From Welwitschia mirabilis (taxonomy: Eukaryota > Gnetophyta > Gnetopsida > Welwitschiales), in assembly GCA_051453625.1 (NCBI GenBank), contig JBOZIK010000001.1:3683583-3709050 (forward strand): a stretch of 25,468 nucleotides of DNA. Reading direction: 5' to 3'. Under the pieces are notes generated by a model that searched no databases, had not been told where the DNA came from, and saw only the letters and a program-made list of their open reading frames with translations. Positions 1 through 9,880 of the stretch are shown here, piece by piece; position 1 is the stretch's first letter, and every line of letters starts with the position of its first letter. A program made the position numbers and the translations under genes.

Positions 1-39
<39 letters not shown>

Positions 40-54
40 TGTGTGTGTGTGTGT
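1..54. repeat. (GT)n microsatellite
   Basis: Alternating GT dinucleotides run from the first base to 54, with one interruption at 39 where C replaces G. The tract touches the window edge, so its full length is unknown. Confidence 0.98.
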
Positions 55-287
55 TGACCTACTAACAGATTAACTAACCTATTGACTAACTGGCATATTA
101 ATCTAAATGCTAAATAGAAGTATCAAATATCATCTAAGATATTTAATTATAAGAATAAAAATGTTTTATTAATAAGAAAATTTACATTATTATCTTTACT
201 CATCAGCTCCCTTAAGCTTAAGATTTTGTTAGTCCCTTAACAAATATATACAAAAGAAATAGAAAGAGAGGCATATCATTTTTCTTT
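55..287. other. AT-rich stretch without recognised feature
   Basis: This lies between the microsatellite and the end of the decayed minus-strand reading frame. No gene or RNA is visible. It may be the 3' flank of that decayed gene. Confidence 0.5.
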
Positions 288-1428
288 TTACCTTTTGAAA
301 ATAAAAGTATAATTTTCATTAGACTCTAATTCTTCTAATTTCTTGGGCAACTAGGCTGATTTTTTTCTATTCTAAGGTAGCTAAAATTTTCCTTTCTCCT
401 ATAAAATAGATCATTCAAATCTATAGTCTCTGTGTTTATTGGTTCTTTAGTTATTGCCTTTTTTTCCTTTACCTATTCTTCTTAAAGGATTCATTAGCTG
501 CTTTGGCTCTCCTCTCTTTATTTTAGAAGCTAAAGGAATTTTTGTTCTAGGACTTTGAGGCAAATGTTTTAGTTCTAAAGCTATCTCAACTTGGAATCCT
601 GATCCTAAGGTTTATCTTATCGGAACAATATACATCTCTAATGTATCCTTGTTTTCTAATTTCAAAAAGATATCTATAAAATTACCTCTTAGCATGGTCA
701 TAATTTTTAGAATTCTATCTCTAAATAAACATAGCTATTAAAAATCTTAAGGGGATGCTACAAAAACTTTCTTATCTATTTCACATTATTCTCTTATTTT
801 ATAAAATTTTGTTATAATATCATTTAGAAGATTTTTATATTCTATAATAGAGACTTAACTTCATTTCTATAAATATTTCTTAAGGATTTAACATCTTTTT
901 TACAATTATCAAAAATTTTTCTTAGCTTTGACCACCTCCTAGAAGTCTTCTATATAATACTTTCTAATTGTTCTTCAAATCTATCAATAAAATCATATCT
1001 CTTTTAAGGATAGTAATCAAGGATTCATGGAACTATCAATTCCTTATGCCTAAAACCAATTTGCTTACTCAACTGACCTCCATTAGGTAGAGTTAATATA
1101 GTAATCTCATATTTTCTCTTTTTAAATTTTGAAAAATAAGTTAGGTAGCTTTTAAGCATATTACTTTAATATCCTTCTTCAACTCTACATGAGATTCTTT
1201 TAAAGCATCTATAATACTTAACTTTATTTTATTTTTAATTTTAATAATTAGAGTTAAAGGGATTAAATGAATATTTTTTTATTAAGCTTACTAATCTGTT
1301 AATCTCCTCTTTTATTTTTAAAGTCACATGCTCAATGATTAAATCTTGATGAGTTGATCAGAAGAGCTTTTTTCTTCTCTCCTGTTCTTAAGGGCCTTAT
1401 TTTCTTCCACCATTTGATTCATGGCTTT
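288..1428 (-). pseudogene. Decayed unrecognised ORF, 3' part (interrupted gene)
   Basis: Not a family I recognise. On the minus strand the frame continues from 11136-11710 after the retrotransposon at 1429-11135 and one target-site copy are removed. The first residues here read AMNQMVEENKALKNRREE, which is helical and charged like a coiled coil. At least one frameshift follows near 1335. From about 779 to 288 a single frame carries a non-coiled segment (IMTMLRGNFIDIFLKLENKD, later GSGFQVEIALELKHLPQ) and a basic Pro/Lys-rich tail. The in-frame stops are mostly TAA or TAG where Gln would fit, so this looks like a once-functional protein decayed by C-to-T changes. It could be a host gene or an extra ORF of an older transposon; an LTR fragment of the neighbouring family lies just upstream at 11735-11933. 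Confidence 0.6.
1424..1428. repeat. Target-site duplication, left copy
   Basis: GCTTT directly abuts the left LTR end. It pairs with GCTCT at 11136-11140, 4 of 5 bases, the difference being a transition. A 5-bp duplication is usual for Ty3/gypsy insertion. Confidence 0.7.
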
Positions 1429-2157
1429 TGTTGTGATACATATTTATGCAAACATTATGTTATTTATTAAATCTTATTAGTCACAAATATATATTGCAAA
1501 ACATACATACTAGTATAGATGAGAGTAAACCTAAATGTCATAATCTATCAAAAGCGCTAGGATCAAAGCTAAAGAATTAATTTTTGCAAAGAATTTTTTT
1601 ATGATTTATTAATAAAAATAAATAATATAAGAAAATTAAACACACTATGTATTGTAAATTAAGCATACTCTAAATGCAATATCTATCCAACTACCAAATC
1701 TCTATCATTAAGATTAGTGTATAACCTAAATCAGTCAAGAAAACTATTACTAATTCTAACCAACCTAGGCTATTAAGTATGTCAAAGAGAATATGGAAAA
1801 TATGTATTGATTAAGTTAGGAAATGTAAAATATGATGCAATTCAAATCCTAAGCTAATGATTTCAACCTTGACAAATATTGTCCTTGATAAGCTATATCA
1901 ATTATAAAATAGTCACGAAATCATAACCGACATAAAGCACAAGGAACATGCATATGAATATAAAATTAAAAGAAGATTTTCATTAGAGCTCAAACCAACA
2001 TCCTATTATAAAAGGTATCACATCAATGAAGTATACATAGCCTAACACTAAGGAATACTCCTCTTTGTAACTAATAGATGAACCTTCTGCCCTTTGATTT
2101 TCTATCACAAGAATTTTCGATGCTAAAGAAGATGATCTAAATCAAGGGTAAAGGTGG

Positions 2158-2169
2158 TATTTATTTACA
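2158..2169 (-). promoter_or_regulatory. Candidate LTR TATA box
   Basis: On the minus strand this reads TGTAAATAAATA. The same place in the partner LTR (10623-10634) reads TATAAATAAATA. Its position in mid-LTR fits an RNA polymerase II start at the U3/R boundary. Confidence 0.5.
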
Positions 2170-2471
2170 ACAAAAGACTTAAAAATAGCAAATCTAATAG
2201 ATGCAACCAAAACCCTAATAGTGCATAGAAGGTGCATGATATATTACACTAATTTTGTAAAGTTTGGTGCATTGACTAAAATTAGATATCAACCTTCTAG
2301 TCATTTTCATGATGATGGATATGATGCCACATTAATATAGGTTCCATATCAGCTTTAATATTAGTTCAGTTAGCATCCTAATCAACATGAAATTGGTATG
2401 CTTTAGGTGATTATCCATATGATGGAGGGAATGATGGTCTTTTTAAGATTCTTCAATTAGTTGAATTTGGT

Positions 2472-2511
2472 CTTATAGATCATTAATTCGCCTTATAGAT
2501 CATTAATTCCT
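2472..2511. repeat. 20-bp tandem duplication in the 3' LTR
   Basis: Two adjacent 20-bp units (2472-2491, 2492-2511), each with CTTATAGATCATTAATTC, differ only at the last two bases. The partner LTR has one unit. Confidence 0.9.
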
Positions 2512-2690
2512 CCTCAGAATGTGAAGTATCAAAATTCATTCAAAATGCCTATAAATGTGCTAGTAATTGTGCATTTCCATGATTTACTCATTGAGTATTA
2601 ATACTCATCATTTTTTACTTAAAATTATCCAAATGTTTTGTAAAAGTACTAAAAATACCTGTAAAAAACATATAATTTGGCATTACAACA

Positions 2691-2703
2691 TAGCCCTTCC
2701 ACT
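2691..2703 (-). promoter_or_regulatory. Polypurine tract (plus-strand primer)
   Basis: On the minus strand GTGGAAGGGCTA directly precedes the LTR start. The same purine block with a trailing CTA occurs before the LTRs at 15347 and 17953, which supports its role in priming second-strand synthesis. Confidence 0.8.
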
Positions 2704-4559
2704 TAGCCTTGTCAGTCTTGACAAAGTTAGTGAACAACTATAATTACGAGTTAAATTGACTCAAATAAATACTAACTAGGGAATTTTAAATTAAGTTCAA
2801 AAATTTCATTATGTAGGATTAAATATAAGAATCAAATAAACCTAATTGTTTTACCTAATAGATAATGTGATCATGGTCTCATCCTATATGTTATTCAAAG
2901 GATTATGATGACAACAAGCATTTAAAAATCAGACTATAAAATCAAATGCCTGCAACTATAGAAAACAAAATCAATATACTTACAATAAGTTAGTTTCCAA
3001 CTTAAAATTTTATCACATAAAAAAATAGAGATTAAATGTGATAACAAAAGAATTTTCATAAGATCTAACAATAATAACTTACAAAAATGATGTGTATATA
3101 TAATTAAAAAGAGTGATGACTCAAAAAAGGTATTCCTAAATCAGCCATTTGAGTTTCTAAGAATAATTTATAGGAGAAAATATATAAAAAATAATAAATT
3201 ATAACATTATTTGCTTCATTCATTTTCTCTTNNNNNNNNNNNNNNNNNNNNNNNNNNNNNNNNNNNNNNNNNNNNNNNNNNNNNNNNNNNNNNNNNNNNN
3301 NNNNNNNNNNNNNNNNNNNNNNNNNNNNNNNTAAAAAATAATAAATTATAACATTATTTGCTTCATTCATTTTCTCTTGAATTGTTTGAATTTCCTTATA
3401 GGAAAAACATACTGTAAGTATTCTACTATTAAGTACATGGTTTTTACTAGACAATATCCATAATGCATATCACTCACATAATAGGTAATTAAAATTAGAC
3501 AAGTACATTATAGATATGTATTATGAAAATTAAACATGAATCTTTTAAAAATTTTATTCAAAATATCTCAAAATATATGTCTTTCCATCCCAAAAATGAA
3601 TTAATACATCCCATACTGTATTAAAATAAGACAAAAAAATCAATATGAAAGTTAAGTTCAAGTAAGCAAAACAGATAGGACTAAAAGCAGTGTTCTATGC
3701 ATGAAAGAAGATCAAAAATAGTTGAAAAAAATGAAATAGTAAGATTAATAATTCTTAGAGAATATTAGTACATTGTCTACCTGGTCATCTAAATGATAGA
3801 ATGGATGACAGGGATTTCAAAAATATTAGAAAAAGTAAAATGTCAATAGAATAAGTTAGGCTCAGATAGCATTAAGGAGGCTTTAAAAAGTTATGAGAAA
3901 TTCTAAGAAATGGGAAATGACTAAGAATCATGATAAATAAAGCATGATAAAGGAGGTGAATTTATAATGCACCAAGTAAAGGAAGATTATGAAATGTGTC
4001 ATGCACTTATAATTATTCAAATATAGGATGCGTCAAAACTCAAAAAGAAAATTAAAGAAATAAGCTCAAAAAGATATCAAAAGAATAGATAATAAAAATT
4101 AGCATCATAAACTAAAAGAACATTATTTACTACAGAAAATCAACTCTTATAAAGAATAACTACAAATGAAAATAAAAATCAATAAGAAAACTACTACATG
4201 ATCAAGTCTAAAGCATTTGTAATTAAAAAGTATAAAATGACTTTAAGATACCAAAGAAAATTGATAAGGAAAATAAAATGAAAATGAACAACTAGAAACA
4301 TGATGAAGATTATGTACCTACCCTAAATTCAAACCTAATAAATCCTCATAGAAGAAATCATAAAATTACCTGATTAATGATGCATGACATAATACAAAAA
4401 CTTTATAAAGTATCACTAAAAAATGTAGTGATTATGATGATGCTAAGTAACTAATGTTTTTAAATAGTGAATGATAAGATTAAAAGCTATTCAAAAATGA
4501 ACTCACCTACTCATGTCCTAAAACACACCCAAATCCTTAAAGTGAAATGATCATTTGAG
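2704..4559 (-). other. Noncoding 3' internal tract of the minus-strand element
   Basis: No sustained reading frame. Parts align by eye in reverse complement with the 3' tract of the plus-strand relative at 13715-15334, for example around 4330-4450 against 13850-13910. A 100-N gap lies at 3232-3331. One copy of the TCATC...GGATGA motif is at 3784-3812. Confidence 0.6.
3185..3378. other. Assembly gap (N 3232-3331) with duplicated 47-bp flanks
   Basis: The 47 bases before the gap (3185-3231) are identical to the 47 after it (3332-3378). This suggests two contig ends that overlap but were not merged, joined by a placeholder 100-N gap. Confidence 0.9.
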
Positions 4560-4910
4560 AATACTATAAGCTCAATGAGTTTAGGAAATAAGCAATGCCT
4601 TTAATAACACTGAGAGCATCATTNNNNNNNNNNNNNNNNNNNNNNNNNNNNNNNNNNNNNNNNNNNNNNNNNNNNNNNNNNNNNNNNNNNNNNNNNNNNN
4701 NNNNNNNNNNNNNNNNNNNNNNNAGCAATGCCTTTAATAACACTGAGAACATCATTAATCCTATAACCTTGAAGTATTTATTATTATTCTATAATGAGGA
4801 GAGTGCAACCACAGTCAAAAAAGTAGGAACCATTGAAGCATATCTAACTAATTACCCAGTGGAGTTTTTACAACTACCAACACTATCACATGTCCCTTTC
4901 TAAAAACTTT
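4560..4910 (-). pseudogene. Module Y: decayed conserved coding segment of the retrotransposon
   Basis: On the minus strand this aligns residue by residue with 13501-13714 on the plus strand. Shared residues include GT, SV, LHW-IS, GSY, GCT-LII, then GY-I--V and IKGIAYFL. The local reading frame agrees between two elements that are highly diverged in noncoding sequence, which suggests real former coding. Several codons are now stops. A 100-N gap with a duplicated flank splits this copy. The family is unknown. Its place between protease and 3' LTR corresponds to where Athila elements carry an extra, sometimes env-like, ORF, but I see nothing that identifies it as such. Confidence 0.55.
4591..4756. 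other. Assembly gap (N 4624-4723) with duplicated 33-bp flanks
   Basis: The 33 bases at 4591-4623 recur at 4724-4756 with one mismatch. This looks like an unmerged contig overlap with a 100-N placeholder. The true sequence is probably about 133 bp shorter here. Confidence 0.85.
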
Positions 4911-6272
4911 ACCCTAGTGCAGTAGGACATCATGGTGCATGTATTTAGCACAAATATAATAGATCATGATAATACTTTTTTAAAATAAATCCCACATAAC
5001 CATACACTCTGAAAGATAAAGGTAAAGAAATGAGAAGAGAAATTAGAAAGAACACATCCAAAAAACTAAAACCTCATACCATTAAGAGAAAGCATAAAAA
5101 ATAAATCATCTTCCTTTAAAATTAAGTTCATAAATATTTAGATGTCTTAAAACTGAGTGAATTTGATCTTATTACTTTTAAATTCCCAAGTAAAAATTAC
5201 TAGTTATGGTAATTTCATAAAGTAAAACATAAGTTGAGTTAAAAATGTTTAAGTAATAGCATGATATTCACTAAAAAAATNNNNNNNNNNNNNNNNNNNN
5301 NNNNNNNNNNNNNNNNNNNNNNNNNNNNNNNNNNNNNNNNNNNNNNNNNNNNNNNNNNNNNNNNNNNNNNNNNNNNNNNNNNNNNNNNNNNNNNNNNNNN
5401 NNNNNNNNNNNNNNNNNNNNNNNNNNNNNNNNNNNNNNNNNNNNNNNNNNNNNNNNNNNNNNNNNNNNNNNNNNNNNNNNNNNNNNNNNNNNNNNNNNNN
5501 NNNNNNNNNNNNNNNNNNNNNNNNNNNNNNNNNNNNNNNNNNNNNNNNNNNNNNNNNNNNNNNNNNNNNNNNNNNNNNNNNNNNNNNNNNNNNNNNNNNN
5601 NNNNNNNNNNNNNNNNNNNNNNNNNNNNNNNNNNNNNNNNNNNNNNNNNNNNNNNNNNNNNNNNNNNNNNNNNNNNNNNNNNNNNNNNNNNNNNNNNNNN
5701 NNNNNNNNNNNNNNNNNNNNNNNNNNNNNNNNNNNNNNNNNNNNNNNNNNNNNNNNNNNNNNNNNNNNNNNNNNNNNNNNNNNNNNNNNATGGATGTTTA
5801 ATCCTTATTCATTTTTTTGAATTTTTCTAGTGTTTAAATTAGAAATCCTGACTAATTCCTTAAAAATGTAATTTCTATAAAAGATAAGGGCCTAATCATC
5901 TAGAGGTTAACTTGCTTAAAATAAGAAGCAAAGACAAAAACATAACAACAAAAAATCAAAATAAAATAATAAAGCAAACTGAAAATAAGTTATGTTTAGA
6001 TCCTAAATTCTATTCAACACTTTATTTGCAAAAAAGAAAAAGAAAAAGAAAGAAGAATTTATTCAAGTCCTAGGGTATTATATTTTATCAAAAAAATAAG
6101 AACCAAACCAAATATAAACCAATTAATAAATCATAAATATATACATGCACAACAAGATAACATTTTGACTCCATAAAATTTATTTTCAATATGAGAAATA
6201 AAGAGTTTAAATAATTCATAGAAGAATAATCTCTTATCAAATGTATGATATGAAGAATTCCAAATATATATT
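4911..6272 (-). other. Noncoding spacer between modules X and Y, with a 509-N gap
   Basis: AT-rich, without a convincing frame. An A-rich run of AAAAAG-like units lies at 6029-6057. The gap at 5281-5789 is not a round number, so it may be a size-estimated gap. Anything inside it cannot be described. Confidence 0.5.
5281..5789. other. Assembly gap of 509 N
   Basis: Unsequenced. Its flanks are not duplicated, unlike those of the first two gaps. Confidence 0.99.
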
Positions 6273-6838
6273 TTATTTAAAGATTAATATTTGAGAATGA
6301 AAAATATTATTAGGAAGCAAAGAGTTTGGAGAAAGCTTCTTAGGATGAATGATGAAGGTAGGTTTAATATGCTTTAGAAGTTCTCTATGTCTCATCTCTA
6401 AGTATGGATTATTAAAAGGACAAGATGTTCTATAATTTAGAAGTCCACAAGATGTTCTATAATTTAGAAGTCCAAGACATCCCAAGTCATACTTTTGAAA
6501 AGAATTATCATTAAAGGAATAACCTAAAGTAAACTTGGTAGAAAAGAGGAGTTTTCTTTGAATCTTGTTAAGAGAATGAGATGGAGAAACATGGGAAGCT
6601 TTTTTCAATTAGATTACTATATTGGAAAAGGATAGGTCTATTTTTCATCAAGTTTGATTGATATTCTATAGGTTCTTTATTATTCCTCTTCTCCTCATTA
6701 TTATCTTTGTTCTTTCTGTGTTGAATACTTTCTATACTTTTCTTATCAGTAATTGTATCTTTTCTTTTTTCATTATTCTTTTTTTTGGTTGATTTTTTAT
6801 TTTTTTGATAATCATTTGGAACTATCATCTAGATGATT
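6273..6838 (-). pseudogene. Module X: decayed ORF downstream of protease
   Basis: On the minus strand, a Lys/Asn/Glu-rich stretch (6838 to about 6570) runs into a second frame (6608-6273) through one frameshift. The second part has FSTKFTLGYSFNDNSFQKYD, then NPYLEM--RELL--IKP. The plus-strand copy at 12034-12726 has the matching FSMKFTLSCVFNDYSF and NPCLEMNPKELLNLIK. Agreement between the copies argues for a real protein domain of unknown function. A 27-bp in-frame duplication at 6420-6473 repeats nine residues (GLLNYRTSC). It lies directly after the protease region, where RT would be expected in an autonomous element. Confidence 0.6.
6420..6473 (-). repeat. 27-bp tandem duplication in module X
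   Basis: The units 6420-6446 and 6447-6473 are identical. The length is a multiple of three, so the frame is kept. Confidence 0.95.
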
Positions 6839-7511
6839 ATAGTGGACAAGGGTATTTATAAGAGAATTTTTCAATTAAATTCACATGTCTAACTTCTTTC
6901 TTGTTAATAGATTTTACTTCTTCATCCTCGTGATCAAAACTATTTATTTCTATTGGTTTATTATGCAAAGTTAATTCTTCTAGAATTTTTATTATCTCTT
7001 CAACTAGGTAATGTTATATAAATAACTTTGATTTAAATATTTTTTTCTTATGTTTCCTCATCACCCATATCTTCTCCATAGTATTAAAAACTCTAATAGT
7101 ATACTTCTTATTACCTAGGTAACATTCCATTAATCTAGTTCGTGTGTCTATGATGTAAAGGACCATTGCATAAAAGGTTCTTTCTAAAGGTAGTGGATAA
7201 CTTCCATCATGTTGTACTTTAATTATAACTATATCTATGGGGTAAAAGGTTTCTTCTATTTGGATAACTAAGTTTTTAATAATTTCTATAGGTTTTTTTG
7301 ATTAATATATTAGCTAATTCTAGGGTGATTTATGTAGGTTTATTTTTTTTCTTCTAACCCAAGTCTTTTACATACATGAAGAAGCATGATGTTTATACTT
7401 CCTCTTATGTTAATTAAAGATTTTCTGATCTTCTTATTTCTTTCTAAAGTAACACTTATTATTACAATCCCAAATTCTTTAAATTTAGGTGCTTTTTGTA
7501 TGACTAAGTTG
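6839..7511 (-). pseudogene. Retrotransposon aspartic protease, inactive
   Basis: On the minus strand this matches the protease at 22317-22840 over its length, including AIN/ELA-type segments and the flap-distal YPLP(L)-R-F region, and then a charged linker. The catalytic triad region reads LINIRGSINIM at 7385-7417, where the better-preserved plus-strand copy has LFDIGTSVNIM. The catalytic Asp is now Asn (codon at 7409-7411) and the following Gly is Arg, both explained by G-to-A changes. Several other codons are stops. In life it would have matured the gag polyprotein in the cytoplasmic particle. Confidence 0.8.
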
Positions 7512-9390
7512 GAAATAAATTATGCAAGAAGGACTCTATTAAGGATAGTATGTTTTTATTTTCTTTTAGGTAGGTCTTCTAACAATTTAGCATACTTAGG
7601 ATTTTCTTGTAAGAGATTTTGAAAGGATAATCTGATATTAACATCTTGAATTAAGGCTTTTAAGTACTCATCAAAAGTAGGATTTATATATAGTTTATTA
7701 AGCTAAAGAGTAGCTTGTCTTTTTCTTTTGTTTTTTTGTGAAGGCTTATCTAAAGTTGAAGGAAAATTATATGTTTTTAGTATTTCTATATCATCCTCTT
7801 TCTCACCTTATTCATCATTTTTTGAAGTTTAAGTCTTATGGATAGGTGGTGTGGTATCAACTATTTTACAATCTGTTTTTACTTTATTTGGATTTGAAAA
7901 AGTTTGATTTGTAAGAGATCCTTGTGATCTTTGAATGGCTAACATTATTTTTTGAAGTATACTAACTAAATTTTTCATGGTTGTATTAGCCTTTTCTTAT
8001 GTTTTTCTTAACTTTTATATTGTTTTTATAATTAGATCATTTTAATTTTGATTTGAGTTTGAGGAGTTTTGTTGAAAGTTATTTGGTTAAAATTTAAATT
8101 ATTGAATCTTTTTTTCAAAGGTTTTTAATTATTGTACCCATTCATTCTTTGTTCATTGCATTTGATTTTAAAAATTTAATGGCCTTTGGTTAAATGCAGA
8201 TACTTCTTTAAGTATTTTTATTTACATTTTGTTAATAAGAAACATTATTTTCTTACATGAGAGTTATCTTCACATATATCACATGTTGATGTTACATTCT
8301 TTTCAACTGTTACTGTTGCATCTAGAATCATTTGAATGTATTTTTCTAAAGAAGTAGTAAAATCCTTAATTACATTTATTGGATTATTTTGAACTTACTC
8401 TTTATTATATTTTACTTCTTTTAAGTTATTTATCATTTAACCTCTAATTCAATTTTCTTTAAAGGTTGATTTAGGCCAAGTTTAAATAATTTCAACAAGA
8501 TCTTCCAACAACATTCATGCATTATCTAAATTTGGGCTCATTAAGTTTCCATCACACAAAAAATATACAAATTGTTTTATTTCTCTATTTAATCCACTGT
8601 AAAAATAATCTATTAATTATTCTTTAAGAAATTTGTTAATAGGATTGGAATGAGTACCTATAATAAATCATTCATATGTTGTGGCATAATCCTTATTAGG
8701 TCATTGTTAAAAGTTTGTGACTTTTTTTCTTCTTTTTCTCATTGTAATCTTATTCATGAATCTTTTGATAAAATATTATTATACTTTACTCAACATTTTA
8801 AGAATTTTATAAGATATGGTTTTAAGTTAAATTTTCATTCTATGCCTAAGTATAATAGAAAAGATAATCATGTAATACTTATTACTAATTCATTTTTTTC
8901 CATTCTCTAAAGTAAGCATTCATTGTTCTATGTCAGTGAGATGTTGAAAAGGATCTTCATTAGGTTTTTTTCAAAAATGTTAGATAGGCATTTAAGTTTT
9001 TTAATTCTACATAATCACCAAGAGTAAGTCAAAAGGGTTTTTTATTTTCTATTTTTCATTGGCAATTAAATTCTTAAGTAAAACATTTGGATTTGCATCA
9101 GATGTATTTGCATTAGAAGTTTCTATTATGATTGGAGTATTAGATGATGCTAATTATTTTTACTTTTCCATTAAATTAGACATAGATGATAAAAATTGGT
9201 TTACTTCTACACTATTGCTTTCTTTTGAAAAATTAAATTTTAAAACAATGAAAGCTGTAAATTTTTTCAATTTAACTCTTGGAATTGTTTGCATGCCTAA
9301 GTTTTGTATACCTAGGTTAAGTTTGATGTTGATAAATCCTTCTCTGATATTTTTCTTGATTAGGTTTTCCTCCCTTTAATACTTTATCTT
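7512..9390 (-). pseudogene. Retrotransposon gag (capsid-nucleocapsid), decayed
   Basis: On the minus strand the frame opens near 9390 with NLIKKNIREGF-N-KLNLG. The capsid core at about 8990-8440 reads EDPFQHLTDIEQ, IIFSIILRHR, YFIKRF, DYFYSGLNREIKQF, DGNLMSPNLDNA and LLEDLVEII, the retrotrans_gag pattern of Athila/Tat elements. A CCHC zinc knuckle at 8242-8283 keeps C-X2-C-X4-H-X4-C, with one stop between the His and the last Cys. The C-terminal linker (7680-7530) matches TFDEHLKALMQEVNINL at 22159 onward. Stops are mostly at Gln or Trp positions. The protein would form the virus-like particle and bind element RNA. Confidence 0.85.
8242..8283 (-). other. CCHC zinc knuckle of gag
   Basis: It reads C-D-I-C-E-D-N-S-H-V-R-K-stop-C on the minus strand. 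All four ligands remain. The partner copy at 21548-21589 has lost the second Cys. Confidence 0.8.
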
Positions 9391-9859
9391 TTTACTCGAG
9401 AGTACCTTATTCCTACATATTTAATGATGTATCTATAATTATCATATCTGTCATTATCTAGATGATGATCTAGATGACTACTTCACAAAATAAAAAATAC
9501 AAAATAAAACATAGAGAAAAATAGAAATAAAGTAATAGCAAAAATTTATATTCATCCACCTTTATCATCTAGATGACAAAGGATATTATATCACTTTATT
9601 TGATAGTGGAAAATCAAAAATAAAAATTTCAAAAAAAATTTAGAAATATCCTAACACTAGGTCATCATTTGTCTATGTTGTCTAGATAACACAGAGGATG
9701 AAAGGGCATTATTTATAAAATGAAAAATAATCAAAAAACTATAAAAAGTAAAAACTATATTATTTATAGTAAAAATACAACACTACCATAAATAAATACC
9801 TAAATCAAAATTTAAAGTACTTATCTAGGTAATGACAATTCTCAAACTCCTTGTGGCCT
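9391..9859 (-). other. Untranslated leader of the minus-strand element
   Basis: This region lies between PBS and gag. It holds at least three copies of the quasi-palindromic motif (9449-9480, 9563-9590, 9661-9705), several with CATCTAGATGA cores. The plus-strand leader at 19294-19867 holds four comparable copies. Confidence 0.6.
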
Positions 9860-9877
9860 TCCCCAACAATGGTTTCA
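9860..9877 (-). promoter_or_regulatory. Primer binding site, tRNA-Asp type
   Basis: On the minus strand TGAAACCATTGTTGGGGA lies 3 nt inside the 5' LTR. Compared with the complement of the plant tRNA-Asp 3' end (TGGCGCCGTTGCCGGGGA, from knowledge), 12 of 18 bases match, and five of six differences are C-to-T or G-to-A. Confidence 0.82.
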
Positions 9878-9880
9878 AGA

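Larger units (their letters stand above)
1429..2690 (-). repeat. 3' LTR of the minus-strand element (1262 bp)
   Basis: It is colinear with 9881-11135 throughout, roughly four-fifths identical by eye. Read on the minus strand it begins TGTTGTAATGCC and ends in CA, and the PPT lies immediately upstream. A 20-bp tandem duplication at 2472-2511 is absent from the partner LTR, so it arose after insertion. Confidence 0.93.

Noticed and set aside
3104-3454. Minus-strand open frame across a gap
   Set aside because: It exists only because a gap with duplicated flanks joins two short pieces; noncoding 3' tract of the element.
5261-5830. Open frame across the 509-N gap
   Set aside because: Nearly all of it is undetermined bases; no coding evidence.
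7386-7622. Plus-strand 78-codon frame
   Set aside because: Antisense to the decayed protease and gag linker on the minus strand; an equivalent antisense frame appears opposite the plus-strand protease at 22313-22537.
9059-9379. Plus-strand 106-codon frame
   Set aside because: Antisense to the N-terminal part of gag on the minus strand.
9449-9705. Spaced palindromic repeats considered as a CRISPR array
   Set aside because: Unequal units and spacing, plant retrotransposon context, no array structure.
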